Below the pieces are notes generated by a model, which saw nothing but the letters and a program-made list of their open reading frames with translations, was not told where the DNA came from and searched no databases. From NCBI GenBank assembly GCA_016649785.1, contig JAENXB010000020.1, forward strand, positions 1 through 21,527: 21,527 nucleotides of DNA, read 5' to 3'. Positions within the stretch are counted from its first letter, which is position 1. Each line of letters starts with the position of its first letter. Made by a program: the position numbers and the translations under genes. Positions 6,648-15,298 of the stretch are shown here, one piece after another. The DNA is from Flavobacteriaceae bacterium (GTDB lineage: Bacteria; Bacteroidota; Bacteroidia; Flavobacteriales; Flavobacteriaceae).

Positions 6648-8681
6648 ATGAATGATTTTCTCGAGATGCTTTCCCATGAATTTCAGCTTCCACTGAGCAA
6701 CCCTGTATTGGTTTTCTCGCTTATCCTGCTCATAATACTTGTTTCCCCCATACTTTTCAGGCGTCTTAATATTCCCGGAATTATTGTGTTGATTATTTCC
6801 GGGATAGTAATTGGCCCTTTCGGATTTGAACTTCTGGAGCAAAATGCGGCAATCGCCCTATTCTCAAAAATTGGATTGTTGTATATCATGTTCATAGCTG
6901 GTTTAGATCTGGATATGAACCAGTTCAAAGTGAATAGGAACAAAAGTTTATTATTCGGGCTTTTCACCTTCGCACTTCCTTTGGGCATAGGTTTTCCAGT
7001 TTGTTTTTACCTTCTTGGATACGATTTCAACGCGAGTTTCCTTACAGCCAGTATGTTTGCAACCCATACTTTAATTGCATATCCTATTGTGAGCAAAATG
7101 GGAGTTTCCAAAAATGAAGCCGTAGCCATCACTGTTGGCGGTACCATCCTTACAGATACTGCCGTATTGATAATATTGGCCGTTATCCTGGGGAATGCAC
7201 AGGAAGGTGGGCTTACCGCCTTTTTCTGGATAAAACTGGTTATTTCGTTAACTGTTTTTATAGCTATCATGTTTTTGGTAGTCCCCAGAATTGCAAAATG
7301 GTTCTTTACCAAAATGGAAAAAGAAAAACATTCGCATTATATTTTTGTGCTTACCGTGATGTTTTTTGCCGCTTTTTTAGCTGAATTGGCCGGAGTGGAA
7401 GATATTATTGGAGCTTTCCTTGCTGGACTCGCCTTAAACCGTTTAATCCCTCATTCATCTGCATTGATGAACAGGATCGAATTTATGGGAAATTCCCTTT
7501 TCATTCCTTTTTTCCTTATCAGCGTAGGAATGCTGGTAGATATCAGCGTTATTTTAAGTGGTTATATGGCAATAGTTGTTGCCATAACCTTGGCTGTTGT
7601 GGCGATTAGCGGGAAATGGCTCGCTGCATTTTTTACGCAGTTGGTGTTCAAATATTCCTCCTCCCAACGCAAAATGATCTTCGGACTCAGTTCTGGTCAC
7701 GCAGCCGCGACCCTGGCAGTTATAATTGTAGGTTACAAAGCAGAAATAATAGATATCAACATTTTAAACGGAACCATCATTCTTATTCTCATTACCTCAA
7801 TAGTGGCAACTTTAGCCACTGAAAATGCAGCGAAAATGATGGTTTCTGAATCCAGGGAAACCGATCCGGAGGAGATCAAAAGATCTGAAAGCTATAAAAA
7901 GGAAAGCATTTTGCTTCCGCTTGCCAATATTGAGAATTTTGATAAGTTGATGGAATTTGCAATTTTGATCAAAGATAAAACTTCAGCCAACCCCGTTTCC
8001 ATACTCTCGGTTGTGCCAAATGATGAGGAAGCAGAGCTCAACATTGCCCAGGCAAGGAATAAATTGGATGAATATGTAAAACAGGCAACGGCAGCTGATA
8101 TTGATGTAGAAATAACATCAACCATCGATGAGGATGTTGCCAATGGGATTTATCGAAAATCAAGAGAACTGATAGCCGACCTGATTATTTTGGGCTGGCC
8201 AACAAGCGCTCAGGGTATAGAAGATATAATGGGAGGAAAAATGGGAGAAATTCTCGAAAAAACCACAAAAACCACTTTTATTTGTGATGTGATAAAACCT
8301 TGGGAAACTCATCAAAGAATGTTTGTGGCTGCAACTCCCCATTCTGAAAAAGCGGAAGGCTTTCAGTTATGGGTAAAAAAACTCATTAAACTATCAGAGG
8401 AATTGAGCATTCCTATCATAATGAATTGCACTCCTAAAACTCAAAATGCGATTGAAATTTTGATCAAAGTGCTCAAGATAAAAGCTTCCATAGAGTTCAG
8501 GCATTTTATGAATTGGGACGATTTCCTCATTTTATCAAAAGACATGCTTAATGACGATATTTTTGTTTTGATCTCTGCCAAAAAAGGGACAAAGACTTAT
8601 CAAAGAAATTTGCACAGAATTCCAAATAAACTCAATAGGTACTTTAAAGATCACACTAAAATCATTATTTATCCGAACTGA
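6648..8681 (+). CDS. Cation:proton antiporter, CPA2 (Kef-like) type, with C-terminal universal-stress-like region
   Basis: This 677-residue protein has a transporter domain at about 18-400. It shows the CPA2/Kef order: LNIPGIIVLIISGIVIGPFGF (40-60), GLDLDM (85-90), ATHTLIAYPIVSKMG (138-152) and GTILTDTAV (165-173), where Asp170 is a plausible transport residue. After about 410 comes a soluble part of some 265 residues with two stretches like universal stress (Usp) domains: ILLPLANIENFDKLMEFA, then IILGWPTSAQGIEDIMGGKMGEIL, where Usp folds carry a nucleotide-binding loop. This is the usual build of Bacteroidota Kef-like antiporters with Usp tails. The last 17 bases overlap the end of the convergent epimerase gene. 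Transported ion unknown; pH, Na+ or K+ homeostasis is the likely role. Confidence 0.9.
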   Translation: MNDFLEMLSHEFQLPLSNPVLVFSLILLIILVSPILFRRLNIPGIIVLIISGIVIGPFGFELLEQNAAIALFSKIGLLYIMFIAGLDLDMNQFKVNRNKSLLFGLFTFALPLGIGFPVCFYLLGYDFNASFLTASMFATHTLIAYPIVSKMGVSKNEAVAITVGGTILTDTAVLIILAVILGNAQEGGLTAFFWIKLVISLTVFIAIMFLVVPRIAKWFFTKMEKEKHSHYIFVLTVMFFAAFLAELAGVEDIIGAFLAGLALNRLIPHSSALMNRIEFMGNSLFIPFFLISVGMLVDISVILSGYMAIVVAITLAVVAISGKWLAAFFTQLVFKYSSSQRKMIFGLSSGHAAATLAVIIVGYKAEIIDINILNGTIILILITSIVATLATENAAKMMVSESRETDPEEIKRSESYKKESILLPLANIENFDKLMEFAILIKDKTSANPVSILSVVPNDEEAELNIAQARNKLDEYVKQATAADIDVEITSTIDEDVANGIYRKSRELIADLIILGWPTSAQGIEDIMGGKMGEILEKTTKTTFICDVIKPWETHQRMFVAATPHSEKAEGFQLWVKKLIKLSEELSIPIIMNCTPKTQNAIEILIKVLKIKASIEFRHFMNWDDFLILSKDMLNDDIFVLISAKKGTKTYQRNLHRIPNKLNRYFKDHTKIIIYPN

Positions 8682-9867
8682 GTAGAATTAGGCAGGCGCG
8701 AGAATTGTGATAAGGGCATTTCCACATTCCCAGCTTATCTTCATTTTTATAAGGGATATTATTTTTGTCTATTCTAAAAAACCATTCCCCGTTTTCATGG
8801 TCTTTAATATACTTTTTGATAAATTCCCAGATATCAAATTTTGCATTCCTAAATTTTTTTTCTCCTGAAATCTTAAAGGCATAGTCCAAACCAACCATGG
8901 CTTCAGCCTGGGGCCACCAGTGCCTGTCTGTATCCACTTTTCCAGTATCAAGATCTTTTTCATTTAGTACCCCGGCATTTTTTACGTATGCTTCATTGAT
9001 AAAAACATGTGCGACAGATACTGCAGCCTCACGTGTTTTTTCTATGAGGTTCTCATTTTTTAATGCCTTAGCTGCTTCAATGAGCAACCAAATAGCTTCA
9101 ATATCGTGGCCATAAGAAATTAGGTTTCCGGAAGGGGTCCAGTTTTTATCAAAAAACAGTTGAAAATGCTGTTTTCTTTTATCCAGGAATTTATCAAAAA
9201 ATAAATGAACCAGGTTATTCAATGCTTCTTTAACCTTTGGCTTATCATTTCCGCAAATCTGAAGTAAAGAAGTATATGCTTCCAAAATATGCAAATGCGT
9301 ATTCATGGTTATCGCGGCATTTTCATCTTTTTCGCTTAAACGCATATCTTTTATTGGTGACCAATCTTCCTGGAATGCTTCTAAATATCCATTGGTATCT
9401 TTATCCCTGGCATGATCTTCAATTAAACTAAAAAGTGAAAGCGCCCAATTTTTGGCATTTTCATCTTTAGTGAACAAGTAATATTCAGATAAAGCATAAA
9501 TGGCAAAAGCCTGGGCATAAATTTGTTTTCTTTTATTTATGGGAATACCATAGGCATCCAGCTCCCAATATATTCCCTTGAATTTCTCATCTTTAAAATA
9601 TTTCTTTAAATAGTCAAACGCTCTTTCAGCAAAGGGGAGAAGTGTTTTATCTTTATTATAATTTCCTATTGCAGAGAATGTCCATAAAATCCGGGTATTT
9701 AAAACAACTCCTTTGGAAGCCTGTGATACCTCATTATTAAAGTGATCACGTTCACCTATAAACCCACCATTAACTTTGTCTACACTAAAATTTATCCAAT
9801 AATTCAGGATATTATTTAATTCTGAAGTTAATTCGGTTTGTAATATTTTTTCCGGATTTTGCTGCAT
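8665..9867 (-). CDS. AGE-family sugar epimerase, probable cellobiose 2-epimerase acting on beta-1,4-mannobiose
   Basis: This 400-residue cytoplasmic protein has the (alpha/alpha)6-barrel build and usual length of the N-acylglucosamine/cellobiose 2-epimerase family. Expected active-site positions are present: Arg59 in LNTR, His191/His193 in NTHLHILEAY, His254 in SYGHDIEAIW, the aromatic DRHWWPQAEA (314-323), and His387 in CPYHNSR. The Arg/His spacing agrees with the Arg, base His and acid His of characterised cellobiose 2-epimerases. Next to a GH130 mannosylglucose phosphorylase, the likely reaction is beta-1,4-mannobiose to mannosyl-beta-1,4-glucose. Its ATG overlaps the phosphorylase stop codon by one base (TAATG), suggesting translational coupling. 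The 3' end overlaps the convergent antiporter gene by 17 bases. Confidence 0.88.
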   Translation of the reverse strand: MQQNPEKILQTELTSELNNILNYWINFSVDKVNGGFIGERDHFNNEVSQASKGVVLNTRILWTFSAIGNYNKDKTLLPFAERAFDYLKKYFKDEKFKGIYWELDAYGIPINKRKQIYAQAFAIYALSEYYLFTKDENAKNWALSLFSLIEDHARDKDTNGYLEAFQEDWSPIKDMRLSEKDENAAITMNTHLHILEAYTSLLQICGNDKPKVKEALNNLVHLFFDKFLDKRKQHFQLFFDKNWTPSGNLISYGHDIEAIWLLIEAAKALKNENLIEKTREAAVSVAHVFINEAYVKNAGVLNEKDLDTGKVDTDRHWWPQAEAMVGLDYAFKISGEKKFRNAKFDIWEFIKKYIKDHENGEWFFRIDKNNIPYKNEDKLGMWKCPYHNSRACLILLSSDK

Positions 9868-11060
9868 TACTCCAATTCTTTATTTTTTTGGATTTGGTTT
9901 AATATGTTATTTACAGAATCCGCCGATGTAAATTCATCTCTTGGGCTATTTTTAGTATAATCCACTAATTTTTCTACAGTTGAAACCGCTACGTGAGTTC
10001 GGGTATCTGATGATGCATAGTAAATAAAAACTTTCCCGTCATTATCTTTTATCCAGGCGCTGCAAAAAAGCACATTTGGAACATCCCCCACAGTTTCCTC
10101 ATAATTTGGAGCCATAAAATAACCCGCAGGTTGATATATTACTTTTGAAATATCTTCTAAAGAAGTCATAAAAAGATAAAGTGTATAGCGTAAGCCCCCA
10201 GCCGTATTTCTTACCCCATGTGCCATATGCAACCAACCTTCATCGGTTTTAAGAGGTGCCGGTCCAAGACCGTTTTTCATCTCATAAATGGTATGATAAA
10301 TATTTTGGTTAATGATTTTTTCATCTTCCAGAATAGGGTTCCGCATATCCCTTACATATCCCAGTGCAATACCCCCACTCTGACCTACCTCAATAAAATC
10401 ATCCTGCGGACGGGTATATAAGGCATATTTTCCTTCAACAAATTCGGGATGCAACACAACATTGCGTTGTTGCCTGGAATTCGAAATTAAATCTGGAAGG
10501 CGTTCCCAGTTTATTAAATCTTTTGTGCGAATAATCCCCGCATTAGCGATTGCTGCCGTTGGTACCTGAGGTTTTCTTTTGTCTTTTCTTTCGGTGCAAA
10601 AGACCCCGTAAATCCAACCATCTTCATGGGCTGTAAGCCGCATATCATAAACGTTGGTTTCAGGGTCTTCTGTTTGTGGTAAAACTATTGGTTTTTCCCA
10701 GAATTTAAAATTATCTATCCCATTAGGGCTTTCTGCCATTGCAAAAAATGATTTTCTGTCGTTCCCTTCTACCCGAACGGCAAGCACATATTTACCCTTC
10801 CATTTTATAGCACCCGGATTAAAGGTAGAATTAATCCCAATCCTTTCAAGGCCCAAAGGATTGGTGTCAGGATTCAAATCATACCTCCAATTTATTGGAG
10901 AATGAGCTGCCGTTATCACCGGGTTTTTATAGCGGTCAAAAATTCCATTCGAAAAATCTAAAGGGACATTTGTTTTATCAATTAGCTCATTATATTTTTC
11001 CAAAAGGCTCTGGTAATTCGGGATCTTATTATTTGAATTATTTGGTAATTTAGAGTCCAT
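9867..11060 (-). CDS. GH130 4-O-beta-D-mannosyl-D-glucose phosphorylase
   Basis: This 397-residue cytoplasmic glycoside phosphorylase is of the GH130_1 type. It cleaves mannosyl-beta-1,4-glucose with phosphate to mannose 1-phosphate and glucose, saving ATP. Family-defining stretches are NPVITAAHSPINWRYDLN (46-63), VRVEGNDRKSFFAMAESP, VYDMRLTAHEDGWIYGVF, with Asp139 as the likely catalytic acid, RNVVLHPEFV, ALYTRPQDDF and IYYASSDTRTHVA near the end. The sequence closely resembles the Bacteroides fragilis enzyme of the mannan pathway as I remember it. The epimerase start overlaps its stop; the symporter lies 12 bases upstream. A mannosyl-N-acetylglucosamine phosphorylase (GH130_2, N-glycan core) is the main alternative, but the epimerase neighbour and the motifs favour mannosylglucose. 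Confidence 0.92.
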   Translation of the reverse strand: MDSKLPNNSNNKIPNYQSLLEKYNELIDKTNVPLDFSNGIFDRYKNPVITAAHSPINWRYDLNPDTNPLGLERIGINSTFNPGAIKWKGKYVLAVRVEGNDRKSFFAMAESPNGIDNFKFWEKPIVLPQTEDPETNVYDMRLTAHEDGWIYGVFCTERKDKRKPQVPTAAIANAGIIRTKDLINWERLPDLISNSRQQRNVVLHPEFVEGKYALYTRPQDDFIEVGQSGGIALGYVRDMRNPILEDEKIINQNIYHTIYEMKNGLGPAPLKTDEGWLHMAHGVRNTAGGLRYTLYLFMTSLEDISKVIYQPAGYFMAPNYEETVGDVPNVLFCSAWIKDNDGKVFIYYASSDTRTHVAVSTVEKLVDYTKNSPRDEFTSADSVNNILNQIQKNKELE

Positions 11061-11072
11061 TTTAAATTGTTA

Positions 11073-12905
11073 TTAATAATTATTAGATTCACGATTAATA
11101 TTATTCCACCAGGTTTTTTTCAAAATAATAACACAAACTCCAAGTATTAATATTGATATAACCAAAGGGATATTCTGATGTAAAATGAGATAAAGCGGAA
11201 TTACAACTAACAAGGTTTGGGCAATAACTCCAATGATTATATTGAACATATCCCTTGAGAAATCCGTGTTTTTTTTGAAATCGGGATATTCATGCTCCAC
11301 CTTTTCCTCAATTGGTTTCCAGAATCCCCAAGGCCTGGTTTTTCGGTAAAAATTCATTAAAACCTTTTCGTCAGTTGCTGGTGCGGAAAAGGTTCCAATA
11401 ATACTTCCTGCAATAGAAATTAACAAAATCACAGGGAAATAGTATAAATCCAGAGTATCCATATAAATAGGAAATATAAGCGCGGGGATTATACCTGAAA
11501 GCATCCCCCAAAAGTATCCTTCCCCGTTGAAGCGCCACCAGTGCCATTTCAATAGGTTTGATACTACATAGCTGCCATATAAAGCTGAGACAATCCATTG
11601 TAGAATTGAATTCACATCCTGAACAAAGAACCCCAGGACAACGCTCACTAAAACAACTACGATTCCGCTGCTGTAATTCATCCTTTTTACCTGATTGGAG
11701 GACGCCTCCGGATTATAGTGCTTGAGATAGATATCGTTTACCAAATATGCCTGGGCAGCATTTAGGGTGCCGGCAAAAGTCGACATAAATGCGGCTAAAA
11801 GCCCGGCCAGCAGGAAGCCCAATAATCCCACAGGAACAAATTGCTGAATAGCCGCGGGCAAAACTTTTTCGAAATCTATAATTCCGGCGGTAGTTAAATT
11901 AAGCTGTTCATAAAAAAGGATTCCCAAGACAGAAAATCCGCCCACCATTAAATACCGGGTAGGAATTAAGGCTACTATTGATAGGGCACTCATTTTTGCA
12001 GCTTCCAAAGGGGATTTTGTAGAGAGGATTTTTTGCATATCGTAATTTGGGGCCGGACCTGCAATGCTGGCTAATATTCCTTTAAACACCATAAGCATAA
12101 AGAAAATCCCAAACAGGGAATATCCGTCTGATTTTATCTTGGTATTTACTTCATCTATAATACCGCTCCAATCCATATTTAATTCCCAATTGAAGAACGG
12201 ATTATGCCAGGCTTCGGGAACATTTAAAGAACTGACTCCCATGGCTTGCCATGCTATTACCGCGATGGTAATTGAGGAAATTGTCATTATGCTATATTGC
12301 ATTACATCCGTCCATACAATACCAGACATTCCTCCCATAATAGAGTAAAAAACAGCAAATAAAGTGAATATTATACCATAAAAATGAGGAATATATTCAG
12401 GTGGAACCCCAAAAGGAATGTAATTTGAAACGATCTCCCAGGGGATAAATATTTCAATAAATTTTCCGAGTCCAATAAAGCCGTATGCTAAAAATCCGAG
12501 ACAACTTAAAATGGCGAAAATAACAATTATAGTATGGGACCTTCTTCCTCCTTTTTTGCCGTCAAACCGAAATAAGATCCATTCAGCCCCGGTAGTTACA
12601 TTAGACCTTCTTAACCAGGCGGCGAGATAAACCATTAAAAAAACCTGATTAAATACAGGCCATAACCAGGGAATCCATATGCTTTTAAATCCGTAGACAA
12701 AAGTGAGCGTCACCAGCCACATGGTCCCGGAAATATCAAACATCCCTGAGGCATTTGAAAGCCCCAACATATACCAGGGAAGTTTTTTACCTCCCAGCAA
12801 ATAATCATCCTTACTTTTTTGAGCCTTTTTTCTTAAAGCAAGCCCTATAATAATTGTGCCTACGAGGTAAAGTAAAATAATTGCAATATCTAAGCCTTGT
12901 AGCAT
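11073..12905 (-). CDS. Sodium:solute symporter (SSS family), probable mannobiose/mannosyl-sugar importer
   Basis: This 610-residue inner-membrane protein has about 13-15 hydrophobic helices. The N-terminus is typical of the SSS/SGLT family: a first helix (LDIAIILLYLVGTIIIGLAL), then KSKDDYLLGGKKLPWYMLGLS and SGMFDISGTMW, which match the conserved 'yflagr..pww..g.s' region around TM1-2. Later hallmarks are GGMSGIVWTDVMQY (the 'GG..av..tD..Q' motif) and FAGTLNAAQAYLVNDIYLKHYNP (the 'ss.lns.atl...diy.k' motif). It is the first gene of the symporter-phosphorylase-epimerase operon, so the likely cargo is beta-1,4-mannobiose or a related disaccharide, driven by Na+. It starts 37-44 bases after a well-placed promoter. 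Confidence 0.9.
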   Translation of the reverse strand: MLQGLDIAIILLYLVGTIIIGLALRKKAQKSKDDYLLGGKKLPWYMLGLSNASGMFDISGTMWLVTLTFVYGFKSIWIPWLWPVFNQVFLMVYLAAWLRRSNVTTGAEWILFRFDGKKGGRRSHTIIVIFAILSCLGFLAYGFIGLGKFIEIFIPWEIVSNYIPFGVPPEYIPHFYGIIFTLFAVFYSIMGGMSGIVWTDVMQYSIMTISSITIAVIAWQAMGVSSLNVPEAWHNPFFNWELNMDWSGIIDEVNTKIKSDGYSLFGIFFMLMVFKGILASIAGPAPNYDMQKILSTKSPLEAAKMSALSIVALIPTRYLMVGGFSVLGILFYEQLNLTTAGIIDFEKVLPAAIQQFVPVGLLGFLLAGLLAAFMSTFAGTLNAAQAYLVNDIYLKHYNPEASSNQVKRMNYSSGIVVVLVSVVLGFFVQDVNSILQWIVSALYGSYVVSNLLKWHWWRFNGEGYFWGMLSGIIPALIFPIYMDTLDLYYFPVILLISIAGSIIGTFSAPATDEKVLMNFYRKTRPWGFWKPIEEKVEHEYPDFKKNTDFSRDMFNIIIGVIAQTLLVVIPLYLILHQNIPLVISILILGVCVIILKKTWWNNINRESNNY

Positions 12906-12948
12906 TTAGTATAAATTTTTTTAGCGGGAAATTTTCTTTACCTCATTT

Positions 12949-12977
12949 CAAAAATAATATTTCTTCCAATTCTTCAA
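12949..12977 (-). promoter_or_regulatory. Promoter of the symporter-GH130-epimerase operon
   Basis: On the minus strand TTG (12977-12975), 18 bases, then TATTTTTG (12956-12949), a good match to the Bacteroidota consensus with spacing one base short of the usual 19. Transcription would start about 37 bases before the symporter ATG at 12905. Confidence 0.5.
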
Positions 12978-13103
12978 ATTTTTTAAAATCACCTTCGGAA
13001 ATTTCTTCGTTGTAAATTTTAAAATAATGAGAAGTTCTGACATCTCGACATACAAAACCCAGGTTATTCAAGAGAAATGAGTTCGATTTAAATGATTAAA
13101 AAA

Positions 13104-13311
13104 GGATAAGATTAATAATAACGGATAAAATTTTAATAAAATCCTTTATTTATAAGGACGAAAAAATAAGTGTAAATTGATAAAATAATTTAATTTTAGC
13201 AAAATCTTATATTTAGCCTGTAATTTTTAAAAATATTTTCTATCCCAAAAATAGGATACTTAATTCTATTAATTTGATAGGATATTGTCAAATAACGATA
13301 AAATATTATCC
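13104..13311. promoter_or_regulatory. Cluster of GGATA/TATCC motifs, candidate operator of the AraC-type regulator
   Basis: GGATA occurs at 13104, 13123, 13254 and 13280, and TATCC at 13241 and 13307: six copies in 208 bases of very AT-rich DNA, against well under one expected by a rough base-composition estimate. ATAGGATA is exactly repeated at 13251-13258 and 13277-13284 (26-base period), and TATCC/GGATA face each other at 13241-13258. AraC-family proteins usually bind paired direct half-sites upstream of their targets, so this is a plausible binding array. Confidence 0.4.
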
Positions 13312-13330
13312 ATAATAGCCGATTTTTAAT

Positions 13331-14206
13331 ATGATGCGTAATGATATACATAGGGAAATAACACCTTTAGCTCCGGAAGACAGCTTTTTAGTATTTGAAA
13401 GGGTGAAAAATAATTTTGATTTCCCCGTTCATTTTCATCCTGAATATGAACTAAACTTTATCGCCAACGGAGCAGGAGTCCGAAGGGTGGTTGGGGACAG
13501 TCTGGAAGAAATTGAAAATATTGAATTAGTACTTGTTGGCCCCAACCTGCACCACGGATGGCAGATGCATAACTGTACAAGCGATAAAATACACGAAATT
13601 ACGGTTCAATTTCATATGGATCTATTAGATTCAAAGCTTTTGGGACGCCGCATTATGAAGCCTATAAAAGATATGTTTGAAAGATCCTCCCATGGGATCT
13701 TATTTTCAAAGAAAATTTCTAAAAAAATTCTGCCTAAACTTCAGCAATTATCAAAAACAGACAGTATAAATTACTTTTTAGAACTTATTTCTATATTACA
13801 GGATTTGGCTCTTTCCACAAACCAGCGTTTATTATCTACTTACTCAGCAAATTATAAAGAATTTGAAAATAGTGATAGGATTAAAGTGATTTATGAGTTT
13901 ATTCAGGAGAATTACTCTTCTAAAATCACACTTTCTGAAGTTTCCGAACTTGTAAATATGAGTACGGTTTCCTTTAACAGGTTTATTAAAAAACGTACAG
14001 GCAAAACCTTTGTTGAATATGTAAACGATACCCGAATAGGGTTTGCCTCCCGGTGGTTAATCGAAAAAAAATTAAGTATTGCCGAAATAGCTTATAAATG
14101 TGGTTTTAATAACATTGCCAATTTTAACAGGGTTTTTAAGAAAAGCAAAAAATGTACCCCAAGCCATTATAGAGAAGAATTTTCAGGAATTAAACGCGTG
14201 TTGTAA
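13331..14206 (+). CDS. AraC-family transcriptional regulator with cupin sensor domain
   Basis: This 291-residue cytoplasmic DNA-binding protein has a cupin-like N-terminal sensor (about 15-100) with HFHPEYELNFIANG (34-47), the usual AraC_binding pattern, followed by a helical linker. The C-terminal domain (about 185-285) holds two helix-turn-helix units: LSEVSELVNMSTVSFNRFIKK (201-221) and SIAEIAYKCGFNNIANFNRVFK (249-270), ending in the family signature TPSHYR. It is divergent from the mannosylglucose operon and most likely activates it in response to a sugar or sugar phosphate; it may once have served the decayed susC/susD next to it. Two ATG codons are adjacent (13331 and 13334); the first is used here. 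Confidence 0.92.
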   Translation: MMRNDIHREITPLAPEDSFLVFERVKNNFDFPVHFHPEYELNFIANGAGVRRVVGDSLEEIENIELVLVGPNLHHGWQMHNCTSDKIHEITVQFHMDLLDSKLLGRRIMKPIKDMFERSSHGILFSKKISKKILPKLQQLSKTDSINYFLELISILQDLALSTNQRLLSTYSANYKEFENSDRIKVIYEFIQENYSSKITLSEVSELVNMSTVSFNRFIKKRTGKTFVEYVNDTRIGFASRWLIEKKLSIAEIAYKCGFNNIANFNRVFKKSKKCTPSHYREEFSGIKRVL

Positions 14207-14721
14207 TTATGAAACATTTTTTGCCGAAATTCACAAACCAGAATTTAAGAATATTGCACAAAAGTCCATATTTATAAAATAATTTGTTACAACCTGTAGT
14301 TAACAGCGATGGAAAAAGGGGTGATTTAATCCCGAAATTAGTGAGATTTTCCAGATGATAATAATAGTTGTTATGTCGCAATTTCTCTATTTCCTCAAAA
14401 AAGGAATTCTCAGTCACAATCTCAACCAAAGCTACTTCTACTCAAATTAGGAATGATACTATTTTATCGATTTAGGTAAGCTGGTAGAATGCTAAATTTC
14501 CTTTTGGTTAATGCTTTCTTGATAATAATACAGCCTTTAATACATAATCAATGAATATAATTCTAAGAACTAAGAATTAACGTGCTAAATGTATTCTTGA
14601 CAGGTGAAATTATAATACAAAAATATGACAATATAATATTAGTTTAAGATTGCTTTAACATTTAATTTAGTAAAAAATAATTGAGCTATTTTTTTGTAGA
14701 TAGACGTGTATTTTTATAAGA
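14207..14721. other. Gene-poor, AT-rich spacer (515 bases), possibly decayed sequence
   Basis: No intact gene was recognised. A minus-strand frame at 14429-14190 contains a protein-like stretch (KLRHNNYYYHLENLTNFG) but runs back across the end of the AraC gene and matches no family I know. The part from 14440 to 14721 is AT-rich without a promoter of good quality. Its place beside a truncated susC/susD suggests it may be debris of the same deletion event. Confidence 0.5.
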
Positions 14722-14811
14722 ATGTATAAATTTCATGTTTTGTTTATAACAAAAATGGGCCATTAAGAGGGGTTTTTATTGTTATTACAAATATTCTTTG
14801 TAAACCGAAAT
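14722..14811 (+). pseudogene. Possible remnant of the 5' end of a SusC/TonB-dependent receptor gene
   Basis: From the ATG at 14722 the frame reads MYKFHVLFITKMGH, a stop, then EGFLLLLQIFFVN. Ignoring the stop at 14764-14766, this looks like the long N-terminal signal sequence of Bacteroidota SusC-like receptors that carry an STN domain. It runs in the same frame straight into the SusD-like remnant, as expected if a deletion joined the start of susC to the end of susD. The stretch is short and hydrophobic, so the match is tentative. Confidence 0.3.
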
Positions 14812-15298
14812 GGTTCATTATCAATAGGTACCTGGGGTGGTGTTAATTCCATCAATTTGAACATAATCCGGTTTAGAAGTTTTATTCTGGAGGGCAGAAA
14901 TTACAGCTGATGAAGGTGATTTGGAAACAGCGAAAACATTGGTAAACAGAGTTAGGGAAAGAGTAGCAAACCCTTTGAATTATGTTAGAAGGAATGACGG
15001 TAAACCCGCAGCAAATTATGCCGTTGGTGTTTATTCCAGTTTTCTTGATAAGGATATGGACATAAAAGCTGTAGACTTTGAGGAAAGGATTGAGTTAGCA
15101 CTTGACGGCCACCGCTTTTTTGAACTGGTTAGGAAAGGTAAAGCTTCCCAGGTACTCAATGCTTATTTGGAAGTTGAAAGCACAAAATGTTCCCACTTAA
15201 CAGGTGCAAGCTTTCAGCCCACTGCAGAGGTTTACCCTATACCTCAGGATATCATTAATTTAAGCAGAGGCGTTTTAGTACAAAATCCTGGATATTAA
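14812..15298 (+). pseudogene. SusD/RagB-family lipoprotein remnant, C-terminal third only, frameshifted
   Basis: Intact SusD proteins have about 450-600 residues and bind glycans at the cell surface beside a SusC channel. Here only about 160 C-terminal residues remain. Before 14874 the frame reads WGGVNSINLNIIRF; the homologous continuation, LEVLFWRAEITADEGDLETAKTLVNRVRE, lies in another frame from 14873, so a small indel at about 14872-14876 has broken the gene. Then come ERIELALDGHRFFELVRKG, AEVYPIPQDIINLS and the typical SusD ending QNPGY at 15298. The longest open frame begins at a TTG (14921) inside the conserved helix, so it is not a real start. No signal peptide, lipobox or N-terminal TPR part is present. 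It cannot be functional. Confidence 0.85.

Larger units (their letters stand above)
12906..13330. other. Divergent control region between the mannan operon and the AraC-type regulator (425 bases)
   Basis: Strongly AT-rich with no coding signal. It contains a leftward promoter candidate (12949-12977) and, closer to the regulator, a cluster of GGATA/TATCC pentamers between 13104 and 13311. No clear TAnnTTTG promoter was seen for the rightward regulator gene. Confidence 0.6.

Noticed and set aside
13246..13253. CAAAAATA (TATTTTTG on the minus strand) as a second leftward promoter
   Set aside because: There is no TTG at 19-21 bases, and the better-placed promoter at 12949-12977 explains the operon.
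14190..14429. Minus-strand 79-codon open frame beside the AraC gene
   Set aside because: Part of it is antisense to the AraC 3' end, it has no promoter or family match, and its protein-like middle part is too short to name. It may be debris, but there is not enough to call it.
14921..15298. A 125-residue stand-alone small protein
   Set aside because: It starts at a TTG inside a conserved SusD helix, and clear SusD sequence continues upstream in the same and then another frame, so it is the tail of a broken gene.
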